From NCBI GenBank assembly GCA_001465935.1, contig LNKV01000015.1, positions 62,001-126,000 on the forward strand: a stretch of 64,000 nt of DNA, given 5' to 3'. A program made the translations under genes and the position numbers. Of this stretch, positions 21,801 through 32,596 are shown piece after piece. Below the pieces are notes generated by a model. That model was not told the DNA's origin and ran no database searches. It saw only the letters and a program-made list of their open reading frames with translations. Positions within the stretch are counted from its first letter, which is position 1; the number at the start of each line of letters is the position of its first letter. Source of the DNA: Clarireedia homoeocarpa. Its lineage: Eukaryota; Ascomycota; Leotiomycetes; Helotiales; Rutstroemiaceae.

Positions 21801-22587
21801 AGACGATAGTCATCGTACAGCATTATCATATACAGCAGGAAATGGGCACGAACAAGTAGTAAGAATTCTGCTTGAAAAGGGAGCTAAAATTGAATCAAAA
21901 GACGATAGTCATCGTACAGTATTATCACATGCAGCAGAAAATGGGCACGAACAAGTAGTAAGAATTCTGCTTGAAAAGGGGGCTCAAATTGAACCAAGAG
22001 ACAAAAGCAATCGTACAGCATTATTATATGCAGCAGAAAATGGGCACGAACAAGTAGTAAGAATTCTGCTTGAAAAAGGGGCTGAAGTTGAATCAAGAGG
22101 TCGTGGATATCGTACAGTATTATCATATGCAGCGGAAAATGGGCACGAACAGGTAGTAAGAATTCTGCTTGAAAAGGGGGCTCAAGTTCAATCAAGAGAC
22201 AATAACGGGGATACAGCATTATCATATGCAGCGGAAAATGGGCACGAACAAGTAGTAAGAATTCTGCTTGAAAAAGGGGCTGAAGTTGAATCAAGAGATA
22301 ATCTTGATCGTACAGTATTATCATATGCAGCAGAAAATGGGCATGAACAAGTAGTAAGAATTCTGCTTGAAAAAGGGGCTGAAGTTGAATCAAGAGATAA
22401 TCTTGATCGTACAGTATTATTATATGCAGCAGAAAATGGGCACGAACAAGTAGTGAGAATTCTGCTTGAAAAGGGGGCTCAAGTTCAATCAAGACACAAT
22501 AACGGGGATACAGCATTATCGTGCGCAGAGAGAAAAGGGCACAAGCGAGTAGTGCAAATACTGCTTGAAAAAGGGGCTCAGTGGTGA
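18865..22587 (+). CDS. NACHT-ankyrin NLR-like protein (DUF7708-like N-terminus)
   Basis: Two exons (18865-19212 and 19261-22587; 48-nt intron with GTTCGT donor and TCGTAG acceptor) encode ~1224 residues. Residues ~10-190 resemble the DUF7708-type N-terminal domain of fungal STAND proteins (ISQFEADLSKEQKTAFYAS; GVWSLVRMTLL). The NACHT NTPase follows, with Walker A GKLGSGKSVLL near residue 300 and Walker B LCLVIDGLDECS near 393. A helical linker runs to ~780. The ankyrin region starts with several diverged repeats (~640-815) and ends with nine 33-residue repeats (DNA 21715-22584), eight of them almost identical (core NGHEQVVRILLEKGA). Such proteins act as cytosolic self/non-self or stress sensors by analogy with fungal incompatibility NLRs; ligand and effector here are unknown. 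The stop TGA falls inside what was a repeat boundary, and a further repeat continues in another frame. Confidence 0.88.
21715..22584 (+). repeat. High-identity 99-bp ankyrin-coding tandem repeats
   Basis: Nine consecutive 99-bp units. Residues 8-24 of each unit (NGHEQVVRILLEKGA core) are almost invariant, even at the nucleotide level. Variation clusters at unit positions 3, 5-6 and 9 and at the last ten residues: KIESKDDSH, QIEPRDKSN, EVESRGRGY, QVQSRDNNG, EVESRDNLD. The ninth unit is clearly more diverged. Confidence 0.95.
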
Positions 22588-22930
22588 TTCAGAAGAGACT
22601 TCTAACCGTACAGCGCTGCCATTGGCAATAGAGAAGGGACACGATACGACGAAGCAGTTGCTGCTCGAAAAGGGCACTCAGTTCCATTGATGACCCGTGT
22701 CAGGGATTGTGGACGCTCTTGTGGAGCGCATTTATCCCCACTCAAGGCCACGCACGGTCGATGCCCATTCGACGAACAGGTGGAGTGCTGCAAATCCATA
22801 AATCTTGAAGCCAGATTGTTCCTCTTGGTTTGATGAGGTATAAATGTGGTTGCGAGAGGAGCATGAGTGGGATGAAATACAAGAACAAGATCAAAAGACG
22901 ACAGGGTGGCAAGGAAACCTTTTTGTCTAC
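22588..22930. other. NLR 3' region with an out-of-frame ankyrin remnant
   Basis: Directly after the NLR stop, 22588-22690 reads in another frame as one more ankyrin-type unit (SNRTALPLAIEKGHDTTKQL, then LLEKGTQFH) ending at a TGA. The rest, to the MFS gene stop, shows no feature. The NLR and MFS genes are convergent. Confidence 0.6.
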
Positions 22931-24844
22931 CTATTGATCTTCCAGCATCGCAAGGGGCACCAACGCGAGTATCGCCATCGTCATCGGAGCCAGCCAGAAG
23001 CCCAATCCAATGATATCATTCCTGGTCCCCAATACAAATGCGCTACCCCCCCAAATTGGACCTATGACTCTCGCCGCCGCAGCGCCCATGACCTGTAGCC
23101 CATTTAACCTCCCACGACCCATTTCCAGTTTACAACTTCGTTGCACAAGAACCGTGCCTGTGGCGAAAGCGAAATCGACAAGGAATCCTTTGAGGACAAG
23201 TAGGACACCGAGAGCAATGAAACTTGCGGGACGAGGTAATAGTGGGGCGAAAGGTGTAGCGAAATAGATTAGTATGACGGCGGTGCAGGATGTCCTAAAG
23301 ACTTGTCTGAGGGTGAAGTATTTTGTCAGAATTGGCGTGATTATGAGTGGTATAAACATGCACGCTCCGCCGTAGATGGTGAACATGAGACTGATTTCCT
23401 TAACATCTGTTTTACCTGAGTTAGTATTAAGAAAATTGAGTTGCAGGAGGTTGAACGCAAAGGCAGTGCACTAATTCGCAAACCAACTGCATATCGAATT
23501 GGAATCTTGTATTTTCTGCCTCAGTTGATAGCAGATATTCAGTGTAGTTTCAATATTGAGAATCTGAAAACTCCAAAACCTGCTTCTGAAGAAGAGATCT
23601 CAAAAGCTTAATTCTACATAAACTTCAATTTGGAGTTGATCTGTGAATTAATGCTACCACTGCTGGAAGTTGACATATGACTCACCAGATCCAAAGCCGC
23701 CTGCAAACCGGAACGGGAGACGAGGCCATGTCGAAGGTGGATCATGTTTAGGTCGCGACATCAGAACAGAAATGAGGGGATCGTATGTAGCACTGTGCAT
23801 TGCCAGAAGCGCATATAAAATGACACATAGAACTGATTGCCGATTCAAGAGTTGTTTTAGCGTGATTGGGTCCGAGGATACAACTACAGCTCCTGCTGTA
23901 GCTGCTTCCTCGTCATCGAGCTGAGGAGGTGCTTGAGAGGGCGCTTCTGCTAGCAGAGGGGCTGTCTCATCTTCATTCTTGACGTTCTTCCTAGCCTTGC
24001 CTCTCAAATCATGCCAGATACGGTAGATCCATGCTGTAACTTTCTTCTTGAGTGCTACTCCATAATCCACCTTACCTTCTTTACTTGGTAGTGACTCTGT
24101 TAGTCCGAAGAAGATGAAGAACATCGCAATCACAAAACAAATAGCAGCGATCATATTAGGTAGCGCATAAGGAAATCTTTCCAGTAACCTGCTTCCCGGA
24201 TGTTCTCCTGGAGTGACGTGATACGGATTTGCTGCAAGACCCCCGAGAAGAGGGCCAAAACTCCAACCAACATTAATCCCTATTGGGAAGATAGAGAAAG
24301 CTAGCATTTGAAGACTCTTCGAAAATTTGTCAGTTAGGCGAAATGGGAATAAGGAGCAGGGAGAGTATCATACCTTATCTTTAACTTTCTCCGCAAGACT
24401 TGTCCGTAATATTCCTACATCACCACTGCTAAGTCCTACAATGGCTCTACTCACCAGGACCATCGCAAGGCTCGTTGAGAAGCCAAACATCAATGCGCCT
24501 ACCATAAGTATAGTTTGGCACAACAGGATAACTGGCTTGCGACCAATTACATCAGAGATATAACCCCACATTCCCGCGGTAAGAAACTGAGCTATGCTTC
24601 CCACCGATAGAGACAAGCCAAGCCAGAAAGCTAGGGTCTCAGACGGCACTCCTATATGGGTCAGGAGCATAGGGAAGTAAGGTATAGAACCCGTGTTTGC
24701 TAGTGTCGATGAGAAACGGCAAAGGGCTGTAGAATATTTAGAGACTTTCTACACAAATATAGCGCCTCTTTGGCGACACGAAGAGAACATACCTAAGATC
24801 AGGACTTGTCCCAGAGGAAGGTTTTGAGGTACCTTCATGACCAT
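22931..24844 (-). CDS. Major facilitator superfamily transporter (DHA1/TetA-like)
   Basis: Four exons (24793-24844, 24374-24726, 23686-24316, 22931-23406 or -23415) give ~503-506 residues and a 12-helix MFS. The N-half has GYISDVIGRKPVILL, the signature loop between helices 2 and 3, preceded by a hydrophobic helix. Exon 3 starts KSLQMLAFSIFPIGINVGW and GPLLGGLA. A cytoplasmic central loop (NEDETAPLLAEAPSQAPPQL) precedes the second half. It belongs with the ZIFL/tetracycline-resistance-like group of proton-coupled exporters in the plasma or vacuolar membrane; the substrate is unknown. Intron 3 is long (~270 nt) and has two in-frame acceptors nine nucleotides apart (..CTCAG|GTAAAACAG|ATG). It lies convergent to the NLR and divergent from acireductone dioxygenase. 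Confidence 0.85.
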
Positions 24845-25710
24845 GTTGGCTGCGAAACGAAATCTCAAAAACGTGATACACGACGGGAAATGACTACTTC
24901 ACCCAAACCGAACCACAAGAATATGTAGCGTCGTAGATGCAATGCGAATATAGGTCTTGTTTTATAGATAACTAACCCTTTGTCGACCGACTGTACGTAA
25001 GTTTAGACTTTGTTGGAAACCTGTGCGATACCAGGGTCTTCACTAGGCGTCAATAGAATGTCTTCTATTCGCTAATCCTCCATTTCTGAGCATAGGCATG
25101 CCAAATCAATGCTTTGCAATGGAGAAGATTTTCTCACGCTCTGATTGCCCAAGGATTCTTCTTGGGAAAGCAAAGCAATAGATGTATGCAGTACGCAGAC
25201 ACCCATGCTGGAATTCAGCCGCTTCAGAGTAATGGCTGCTTACCAAGAGCGCTTTTAGAGCTCGTGGGACGACACTAATCGCCCATCGGCCACAGGCGAG
25301 GGAGGCTCTTGCCTTGCTCTGCTGAACAACATACATACGCCAAGGTGTGTATGCGTAGCTAATGCAATAGGAATAGCAAAGGAGAGTTGAAAATCAGACA
25401 TTAACGAAAGATACATAACGTGTATCAAATATCGACAACATTGCGCTCGACGAAAGTGCCGATTGGTGTTCAATTGGTGTGAAGAAATATAAAATGCTGT
25501 GCCCACAGTGGTACAGTAGAGCTATTGCGCAATGTGATATGACGGTCATAGGCTGATCAACTTTTTTTTTCTTGCGACCATTAAGACCGACCTTACCTCC
25601 AACATCCCGAAATAATTTTTACGCTCTATTTTACTATTCCCATATCGAAGAAATATCTACACTTCATAGATTCATCGTTCCACCATTTACATAATTGCTA
25701 AGACTTCGAA
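24845..25710. other. Divergent promoter region MFS/ADI1
   Basis: 866 bp without a supported gene; short frames on the minus strand have no family resemblance. A ten-T run lies near 25561-25570. Confidence 0.45.
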
Positions 25711-26423
25711 ATGAGAGCCTACTGGTACGACAACAAGGAAGTAAGCTTTCCTACCCCTTCCTCCATCTTTGCGACTTTGCGCTGATGGAAGTTTCCACTG
25801 CAGGGAGACCAACGCGATCTTCACGATTCTGGTCGTGATGTTTCTCCAGACTACTTGGAGAAATTAGGAGTTCTATATTATAATTTCGCAGACGAGAAAG
25901 ATGTCAACAAGCTCGCCGCAGACAGAAGTTACAAGAATCGCGATGTGATCACAGTCTCGCCCGAGAAGATGGGCGATATTTACGAGGAGAAAGTAAAGAT
26001 GTTCTTCAATGAGCATTTGCATGAGGATGAAGAGATCAGATATATCAGAGATGGGGCTGGGTTCTTCGATGTGCGGAGTGAGGGCGATGAATGGGTTCGC
26101 ATCAGGTTGGAGAAGGATGATTTGATTGTGAGTTTTTGCTGCACATATACGTGAAGTGTCTTGACTTTAGCTAACTTCAATTGTAGATTCTTCCTGCTGG
26201 TATCTACCATCGTTTCACTACGGACAGCAACAATGTATGTATTCATCACCACTACTAGTTTGAGTGCCTTTATTAGCTGCTAACGCAAGAATAGTATATC
26301 CAGGCAATGAGACTGTTCAAGGAGGAACCGAAATGGACACCATTGAACCGCAGTCCGGAGGTGGACGTCAACCCATACCGCAAGGAGTACCTGCAGACAG
26401 TGCCTGCCATCGCGAGTCAATAA
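25711..26423 (+). CDS. ADI1: Acireductone dioxygenase (methionine salvage)
   Basis: Four exons (25711-25740, 25804-26127, 26187-26234, 26295-26423) encode 176 residues, the usual family length. The enzyme oxidises acireductone to the 2-keto acid precursor of methionine (Fe form) in the cytosol or nucleus. The cupin metal site is visible: EHLHEDEEIRYI (HxH and Glu ligands) and IYHRF (fourth ligand His). The start MRAYWYDNKE is the canonical fungal N-terminus. The first exon is only 30 nt. Introns are 59-63 nt. Confidence 0.96.
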
Positions 26424-26828
26424 AAGCGCATCGGTGGGGGTGAGAGAATGAAATTTGGATGATAATGACGGAACAAGGGCCACACAAGATATCAATGAAA
26501 AGCTTTTACTCGTAGCCTGTTCTACTTGAATATCTGTGATACATGCAACCTCGTACTGTTTATAACCGCATCATGGGACATTCTGTGCTAAAAGCGATAT
26601 CAATCATTACGGTGGACTAACCCCGCTGCTCTACCCCGCCTCGCCGGCCGTAAAGCACCAGTGTAGTTCTAATAATGCGGTTGACAAGCGAGCAAGCTTA
26701 AGCACCTAACCTCCACCTCACCTCCTCTGCCGCACGTCTTCACGAATCAAACACCCTCATTTCCGCCATGAAACACCAGATCCAATGAACCGCAAAGAAA
26801 AAGCAACTTTGACGTAAAGGCGAGCGAT
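26424..26828. other. Spacer ADI1-SDR
   Basis: 405 bp; serves as ADI1 3' region and SDR promoter. No specific feature seen. Confidence 0.4.
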
Positions 26829-28070
26829 ATGGATGGAAATGATGGAGGAGGAGGAGGAGCCGCGGGAGAAGATGTAGATCTTGGCTTCGACTTTGGACTC
26901 GGAGGCGCGATTCACGATCAAAATACCGCAAGCGATAGCATGTCACCAGAAGGTACTTCGAGCAATGCTGGCACGGCTAGTAGCAGTAAGGGGAAGCTGC
27001 AGCTGCCTATGAGCTGTGATCCGCCGGGACCGGGAAATCCCCCAAAGAAATTGGTTTGGGTTGTGAGTATTACTCGTGTTAGCTGTTGAGCTATCATCTA
27101 GTCCTGCAGCCTGCGGAAATGGACATTTCTACAGCATTCTCTTAGCAACAGGCGACTGAAACAAAACTAGATATTTGGTAGCACCGGGCACATGGGTCGC
27201 AGCCTCGTGCGCGCCTGTCTCAACCAAGGCGACTCCGTTGTAGCGGTCGGTCGCGTTTTCGAAAACAGCCTCGAATCGATGCAAAACTGGCATGCCTCCT
27301 GTCTCGGCACACTCTGCGATGTGCGAGCGCGCGAATCCGTCTCTGCAGTCATCACGCAAGCTATTTCCCATTTTGGACGTATTGATATCATAGCCAATTG
27401 TTCTGGATACGGAGTCATTGGCGCATGCGAAGATCAGGACGAGTACGAAATACGAAACCAATTCGAGACGAACTTTATGGGCACGCTACATATCATACAA
27501 TTGAGTCTGCCGTATTTTAGAGAGCAGGGTGCGGGGAGATATTTGATTTTTAGTAGTACATCGGGAGCATTAGGGGTTCCGGGTCTGGGACCGTATTGTG
27601 CGACGAAATATGCGGTAGAGGGTTTGATTGAGGCGATGCTATATGAGATTGATTCGTTCAATATCAAAGCTACACTGGTTGAGCCTGGCCTTGTGAGGAG
27701 GGATGAGCCGGATTGGGCCTCGAACCCATTACCTACTTGGGGTCACTTTCTGATCAAACCAGCTAGCGAGCCTTATGCAGACGCCGCATCACCAGCACAG
27801 CATGCGAAAAGGATGGTACAATGGCTGGGGGATAAGCAACCTACCAGTGCTGTAAAATGTGCGGAGCTGGTTTGGCAGTTGGGGCACTGCTCCTACCCAC
27901 CATTGCGACTCCTGCTTGGTAGTTATGCTATTGAAAGTATTAGGGACCGATTGAGATCGATCATAGAGGAGTTGGAAGATTGGAAACACCTACACTTTCC
28001 GGTAGCACCTGATGAAGTTGGAAATGAAGATGATGGAGACGAAGGAAACCGAGCTGATCCTGGAACATAA
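26829..28070 (+). CDS. Short-chain dehydrogenase/reductase
   Basis: Two exons (26829-27062, 27171-28070; intron 108 nt) give ~377 residues. Residues 1-75 form a Gly/Asp/Ser-rich extension. The Rossmann fold begins KLVWVIFGSTGHMGRS, where the glycine motif is split by the intron and differs from the usual TGxxxGxG. Further SDR motifs are LCDVRA (cofactor specificity), IDIIANCSGYG (NNAG equivalent), YLIFSSTSG (catalytic Ser) and PYCATKYAVEG (YxxxK). The C-terminus is acidic. A classical NAD(P)-dependent oxidoreductase is secure; the substrate cannot be told. It is convergent with the Derlin gene, 202 bp apart. Confidence 0.85.
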
Positions 28071-28272
28071 AGAATTTGACAATATCAAACACGGTATGGT
28101 ATATTTCTGCTCTACATTTCGCTATGAAGTCAACGCCTCTGCCACCAATCCAAACAAGTCTCTCTTAAGTAAACCGCCAAGGCAAACCGAACCGATACTA
28201 GAACACCATGTCCACTTCTTTGATCCATATAACGCCCAACTCACTGTAACCTCCTTAACTGACCAAAGTCCT

Positions 28273-29096
28273 TCAGCGCACTTCGGGTGCAGGAGCTGCT
28301 GCCATCGCAATGTCATTGTTGATCGCATCTGCACTTCCATCTCTTGGCTGTCCCTCAAACAGCCATCTCCACCACATGGGAGGATCAAAGGGTCGATGTC
28401 CGTTGTGTAGTGGGGGATAGACATCCGAGAAGAAGTACCACACATGCCCGATGACTACACCCATCATCTCATCCTTCGGTATAGTTCCGTGTAGCACCAG
28501 ACTGAAACCCATCAGAACCCATGGTAGATATGGGGCTGAGAAAACTAGAAGGCCCAAAAAGCTCAATCTAGTGTCCGGGTTCCTTCGCGACCAGATGTAA
28601 ACTAGCGTCGAAGACAATGGATGACCAAGGAATGGCATCGACACCAATGGATTGATGCAAATAAGGCATGTGGTTGCATAAAGTAACAACCATGAGAAAT
28701 GCGCCGGTGATCGTCCGGATGACTCCTCGAGAAGTCGCGAATATCGTGTTAGGAAGAAGACGTGGAAGACGAGGTCTAGGGATAGCGGGCCGAAGTATAT
28801 GAAAGTTGTCAAGAGGCGCCAATACTGTCATTGCCACCGCAGTCAGCTATCCATTTTTAAATTCAAGTGCGGGTGTTAGTTTGCACTATTCTTACCTGCG
28901 ATTTAAGGAAGACGGCGCGGAAGCTATAAAATAGCTGAAACGGAGTAACAATCTGGCATTGTACCAGTAGACTGGTGAGTACCGTGGCCGTCGTCCACCA
29001 TCTTGTGCACACTGGCATTTCCCAAAACCATGTCTCTAACGGAAATCCAGCTTGCCCTCCAATCCCTCCATCCCCCGCTCCCATCATTTGATCCAT
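28273..29096 (-). CDS. Derlin family ERAD protein (Der1-like)
   Basis: Two exons (28896-29096 and 28273-28824; 71-nt intron) encode ~250 residues. Derlins are inactive rhomboid-fold ER membrane proteins that help extract misfolded lumenal or membrane proteins with Hrd1 and Cdc48. The N-terminus has CTRWWTTATVLTSLLVQ (first helix), then YWRLLTTFIYFGP carrying the derlin WR motif at the exon junction, several further hydrophobic helices, and GHVWYFFSDVYP near the end. A Met at codon 4 is an alternative start. The C-terminal tail is short and lacks an obvious SHP box, which favours a Der1-type over a Dfm1-type role. It shares a 762-bp divergent promoter region with the CENP-A gene. Confidence 0.9.
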
Positions 29097-29858
29097 CGCG
29101 AGCTGCAGGTATCTGGGTATGGTAGTGGGGTGTTGTTGGTAAAGCGACCACCACAATTCTGTGTAGCGCAATGAGGCTATAGGTTTGTTCAATCACAATA
29201 CGCTGGTTGTTTGAATTTCGAGGTTTCAATAATAGAAATATTCGATCTAGGGTAAGTCGTGAATTTGTATGGAAAGGAGATTGTCTGTGTTGTTGTCTGA
29301 TGCCGTTATGAACAATTTGTCCATTTCCGTTTGGTTTGGTTGATAACCGGCACAACCTTGAAATGGTACTCTTTCACTCCGTCGGCATTGCGGGTAGATA
29401 AAGAGTACGATAAATCATTGTGGCGCTCGTCGCTACGGGTGGCCTGAACAGCCACAGTTAAGGTAGCCCAGCTCAGGATTGGCTCTAGGAAACGTGATAA
29501 AATGTAAACAAGGACCTTTGAAATGGAGCGACCTTGATGACATGTAACATAACATTTACATTTAAGATATTTTAATATCTACAGACAACAACTTCTGTCA
29601 TCGGGTTCGGAGCTCAAAATCACGTTTACACTTGCGTACGGCCCCTAACTCACGAGCTCCCTGTCATCAATTAGCTCCACATACAATTGAAGCACGCGAA
29701 AGCGACTGCGCGCAAAACCGCGTTCCAGTCACCAGAGTTTTCCACAACTCCGCTCCCACGACCACTGCATGACATCTCCCGAATTCTAGATCTACCCTGC
29801 CGTCGAGCCGCGCGGCATTAGTTACCCATCAGTATAAACAGAACCAGGAATTGCCACA
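29097..29858. other. Divergent promoter region Derlin/CENP-A
   Basis: 762 bp without a supported gene. The minus-strand frames are upstream extensions of the Derlin exon. Confidence 0.45.
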
Positions 29859-30531
29859 ATGCCGCAAGCTCAGAAGAGGAAACAAAAATTAGCATTGAAT
29901 TCTTCGCCAGCCGAAAGCGCGACTCCTAGAAGTGCTCCCCCCAAAGCTTCGAGGGGAAGACTTGCGGCGAAGGGGACGCCTTCGAAAAGGGCGAGTGGTG
30001 CAGGTGCTATTAGACGTGAGTTTGGGACTGTCTTCAATTGAAAGATCTGTATACGGGCGCAAGTCTGGAGGGCGGATGAATACGCGTAGAATTGGATAAT
30101 TTACTAACGATATTCACACGATGAATAGCGGGAGACCCATTGCCCCAAAGAAAAGCACGTCGCTACAGGCCAGGAACCAAGGCTCTGCGAGAAATCCGGT
30201 CTTACCAAAAAACAACAGATTTGCTCCTGCTTAAACTTCCATTCTCGCGCCTTGTAAGTTGCGGAACGCCCCGAAGATGTATCTATCTTCCAAGCAACTA
30301 ACTAGTGTCATCCAGGTCCGTGAAATCGCGCTCACTCTCCGACCCCACGGTGAAGGTATGCGCTGGCAATCGCAGGCCATTCAAGCGCTTCAAGAATCAG
30401 CCGAAGCGTTTCTCGTCCATTTATTCGAAGATACCAATTTGTGTGCTATCCACGCAAAGAGAGTGACAATCATGCAGAAAGATATACAATTAGCGAGAAG
30501 GATTCGAGGTATATGGGGAGGTTTAGGTTAA
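29859..30531 (+). CDS. CENPA: Centromeric histone H3 variant CENP-A/Cse4
   Basis: Three exons (29859-30015, 30129-30253, 30316-30531) encode 165 residues. The protein replaces H3 in centromeric nucleosomes and specifies the kinetochore. The N-tail (~55 residues) is Lys/Arg/Ser/Pro-rich and differs completely from canonical H3. The histone fold starts RRYRPGTKALREIRSYQ, has the elongated CENP-A loop 1 region (LTLRPHGEGMRWQSQAIQ), and ends VTIMQKDIQLARRIRGIW. Both intron positions fall in or next to the fold. The divergent tail, longer loop 1 and the GLG C-terminus rule out canonical H3. Confidence 0.95.
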
Positions 30532-30918
30532 GCTATGAATGTTTACATTGCAGATGGGCCGATGTACTTGCATGCCGTTATTGCTTCATTGTTGGTTTCC
30601 CCGACTTACTTAGGCTGAGAGATTAGCTTTTCCTGTATGGAATTGCGGGAGAGGCGTCTGGGCATTGATGGTTGTATGATTGGCTTGATTGACTACGGTG
30701 TTTGGATTGGATTGATATTTAAATGCCCCTTTGCTCCTGCTCCCCAGCCCTCCATGGTAAGCGCATATGGCGTCTATAGCTTCAGTTGTGTCACAACAAG
30801 ATTGTTTAGGCCGGACATCTATATTCACAAGATGTATCAGTATCACGAGAGCATACAAAAGTGCGATATACTCTCTTTTCTCCGAAAGGATCCGCCTGTC
30901 AGCATTCTATCATTTGCT
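30532..30918. other. Convergent spacer CENP-A/THR1
   Basis: 387 bp of 3' flanks; small frames here have no support. Confidence 0.4.
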
Positions 30919-32069
30919 TCAGCTATATGTGACAGTTGTGCCATCTTGTGCGGGTTGAAGTAATTTCCAATCACACTTGATATCTTTCTTCGCGAACATA
31001 TCTAAGATCACTGTCGCAATTCCGTCAAAATTACTCGTAGCAAGTGCCAGGATCGTGGGTCCAGCTCCAGATAAGCAAATTCCACAAAGACCTGGATGAG
31101 ACTTTGGAGTAACAGACTGCAAGATTTCAGGTAAACCAGGTATCAGTCCCTTCCTATAAGGTTGATGAACTTTGTCCTGCATAGCCAGATAGATCTGCTC
31201 CGCATCAGGCGGCGATTTTCCCAGAGCTGATGGCAATAAAGCTATTCTTTGAAGGTTGAACACAACATCTGCTCTCGAGTATGAGGCTGGTAGCACGCTT
31301 CTGGCCTTTGCAGTCGCAACTTCGAACTGTGGAATGATGGCGATTGCCTTGATCTCCGAAGCCCAGGGAAATTTCATGTAGTGTCCAATGCCAACTGGAG
31401 GCTCAGGAGGGTTGAAACCTGTGTCTATTCCACCAGCTGGCTCGGGTAGAACTTCACTAAGAGGGATTTCTTTGCGCTCGGTGTCTTCAGGGCTTAAGTC
31501 GTTAAGATATGTTCCCACGAAACCTCCATACAGTGCTGCAGCTACGTTATCGGGATGTCGTTCTAAATTGAGAATTAGTGAAGCTTGCTATTTGGACAGA
31601 TGACGTTGTCCTCACCTATCATAAGACAGTAATCCAGCATCCTTGCCTTTGACAGCCCCAACTTTCCGACCTCATTTCCCAGCACTACACCTGCTACCAC
31701 AGCAGCCCCAGATGATCCCAATCCTCTGCCCAAGGGAATTGGGTTTATAATATGTACCGATGTTTCAGAAGGAAAGCTTCTCTGTCCATGACATCGCAAG
31801 ACGTAAAGAGCTGTTCGTGTAATAAGATTGCTATCAGCCGTCAAGGGAACTTCTTCTGCCCCTTGACCTTCGTATGTGATCACGCAATTAAGAGGCGCTT
31901 TTGAGCTGATTTTAGGCTTGACTTCGACGCGAAGTTCGAGCCATATTGAGAGTGCTAGACCGATAACGTCGAAACCGGGCCCGATGTTTGCAGAGGAACA
32001 AGGTACTTCTGCTTGGGGGTCAGTCTGGGTATGCTAGGACAATCTTGCCAACTGACTTATGGTGATCAT
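30919..32069 (-). CDS. THR1: Homoserine kinase
   Basis: Three exons (32057-32069, 31616-32008, 30919-31562) give 349 residues. The enzyme phosphorylates homoserine in threonine synthesis (GHMP kinase family). The first exon is only 13 nt (M-I-T-I plus one base); splicing to 32008 gives KVPCSSANIGPGFDVIGLAL, the canonical N-terminus, which fixes the model. The phosphate loop is PIPLGRGLGSSGAAVVAG. The second junction creates ERHPDNVAAALYGGFVG, also a family hallmark, and LSGAGPTILALA is near the C-terminus. Introns are 48 and 53 nt. It is divergent from ADE5,7. Confidence 0.95.
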
Positions 32070-32596
32070 TGTGAATGAGTGTAGACAGATTATTGGCTAT
32101 GACAGGCTTCCTTTGTGTTGGTAGTTCAAAAATATCGGTCGTGGTTGGATAGTTACTTTCGTGGGACTCGCTTTTTGTGTGTGAACGTTTTTCTACAGTA
32201 TCAGATATGTCCGATATCGCGGGGTATTGCAGATAGGCAGTAAGGCTGATAGCTCAAACTTCATAGAAAGACTCAATGCAACATGGAAATCTTCTTACAT
32301 TGTATATATAGTATTTTAGACTTAAATGCCAGAGAAAGTCTAGGTGTATTGCAAAACAGAGAGTGTTGTAAATTGGAATCCAATTGGTGTCGTACAATTT
32401 ACACACTCCCGTGCCTACATATGAAAGTTCTCAAGGTCTGGTGAATTTCACCACCCCGCCAAAGAGACCCTAGTCGTAAGCTTACATCCGCACTACCCCT
32501 CCATAATTTTTTTCTGCTGGTAATTTTTCTTCCTCTAAATCTCCATTTTGTACTTCAGTACGAAACCATTGAGTCAGCACATCTCAAGTACAAATC
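32070..32596. other. Divergent promoter region THR1/ADE5,7
   Basis: 527 bp shared 5' region of two biosynthetic genes, with a Gcn4/CPC1-type site near its right end. Confidence 0.5.
32570..32576. promoter_or_regulatory. Gcn4/CPC1-type site TGAGTCA
   Basis: A perfect palindromic AP-1/Gcn4 heptamer, 20 bp before the ADE5,7 start codon. Cross-pathway control factors bind this motif in fungi. The short distance to the ATG means it may lie within the leader, so function is inferred only. Confidence 0.4.

Noticed and set aside
21884..22516. 210-codon minus-strand frame across the ankyrin repeats
   Set aside because: It is the mirror of the 99-bp repeat: the same 33-codon pattern recurs with no independent start, splice or family signal.
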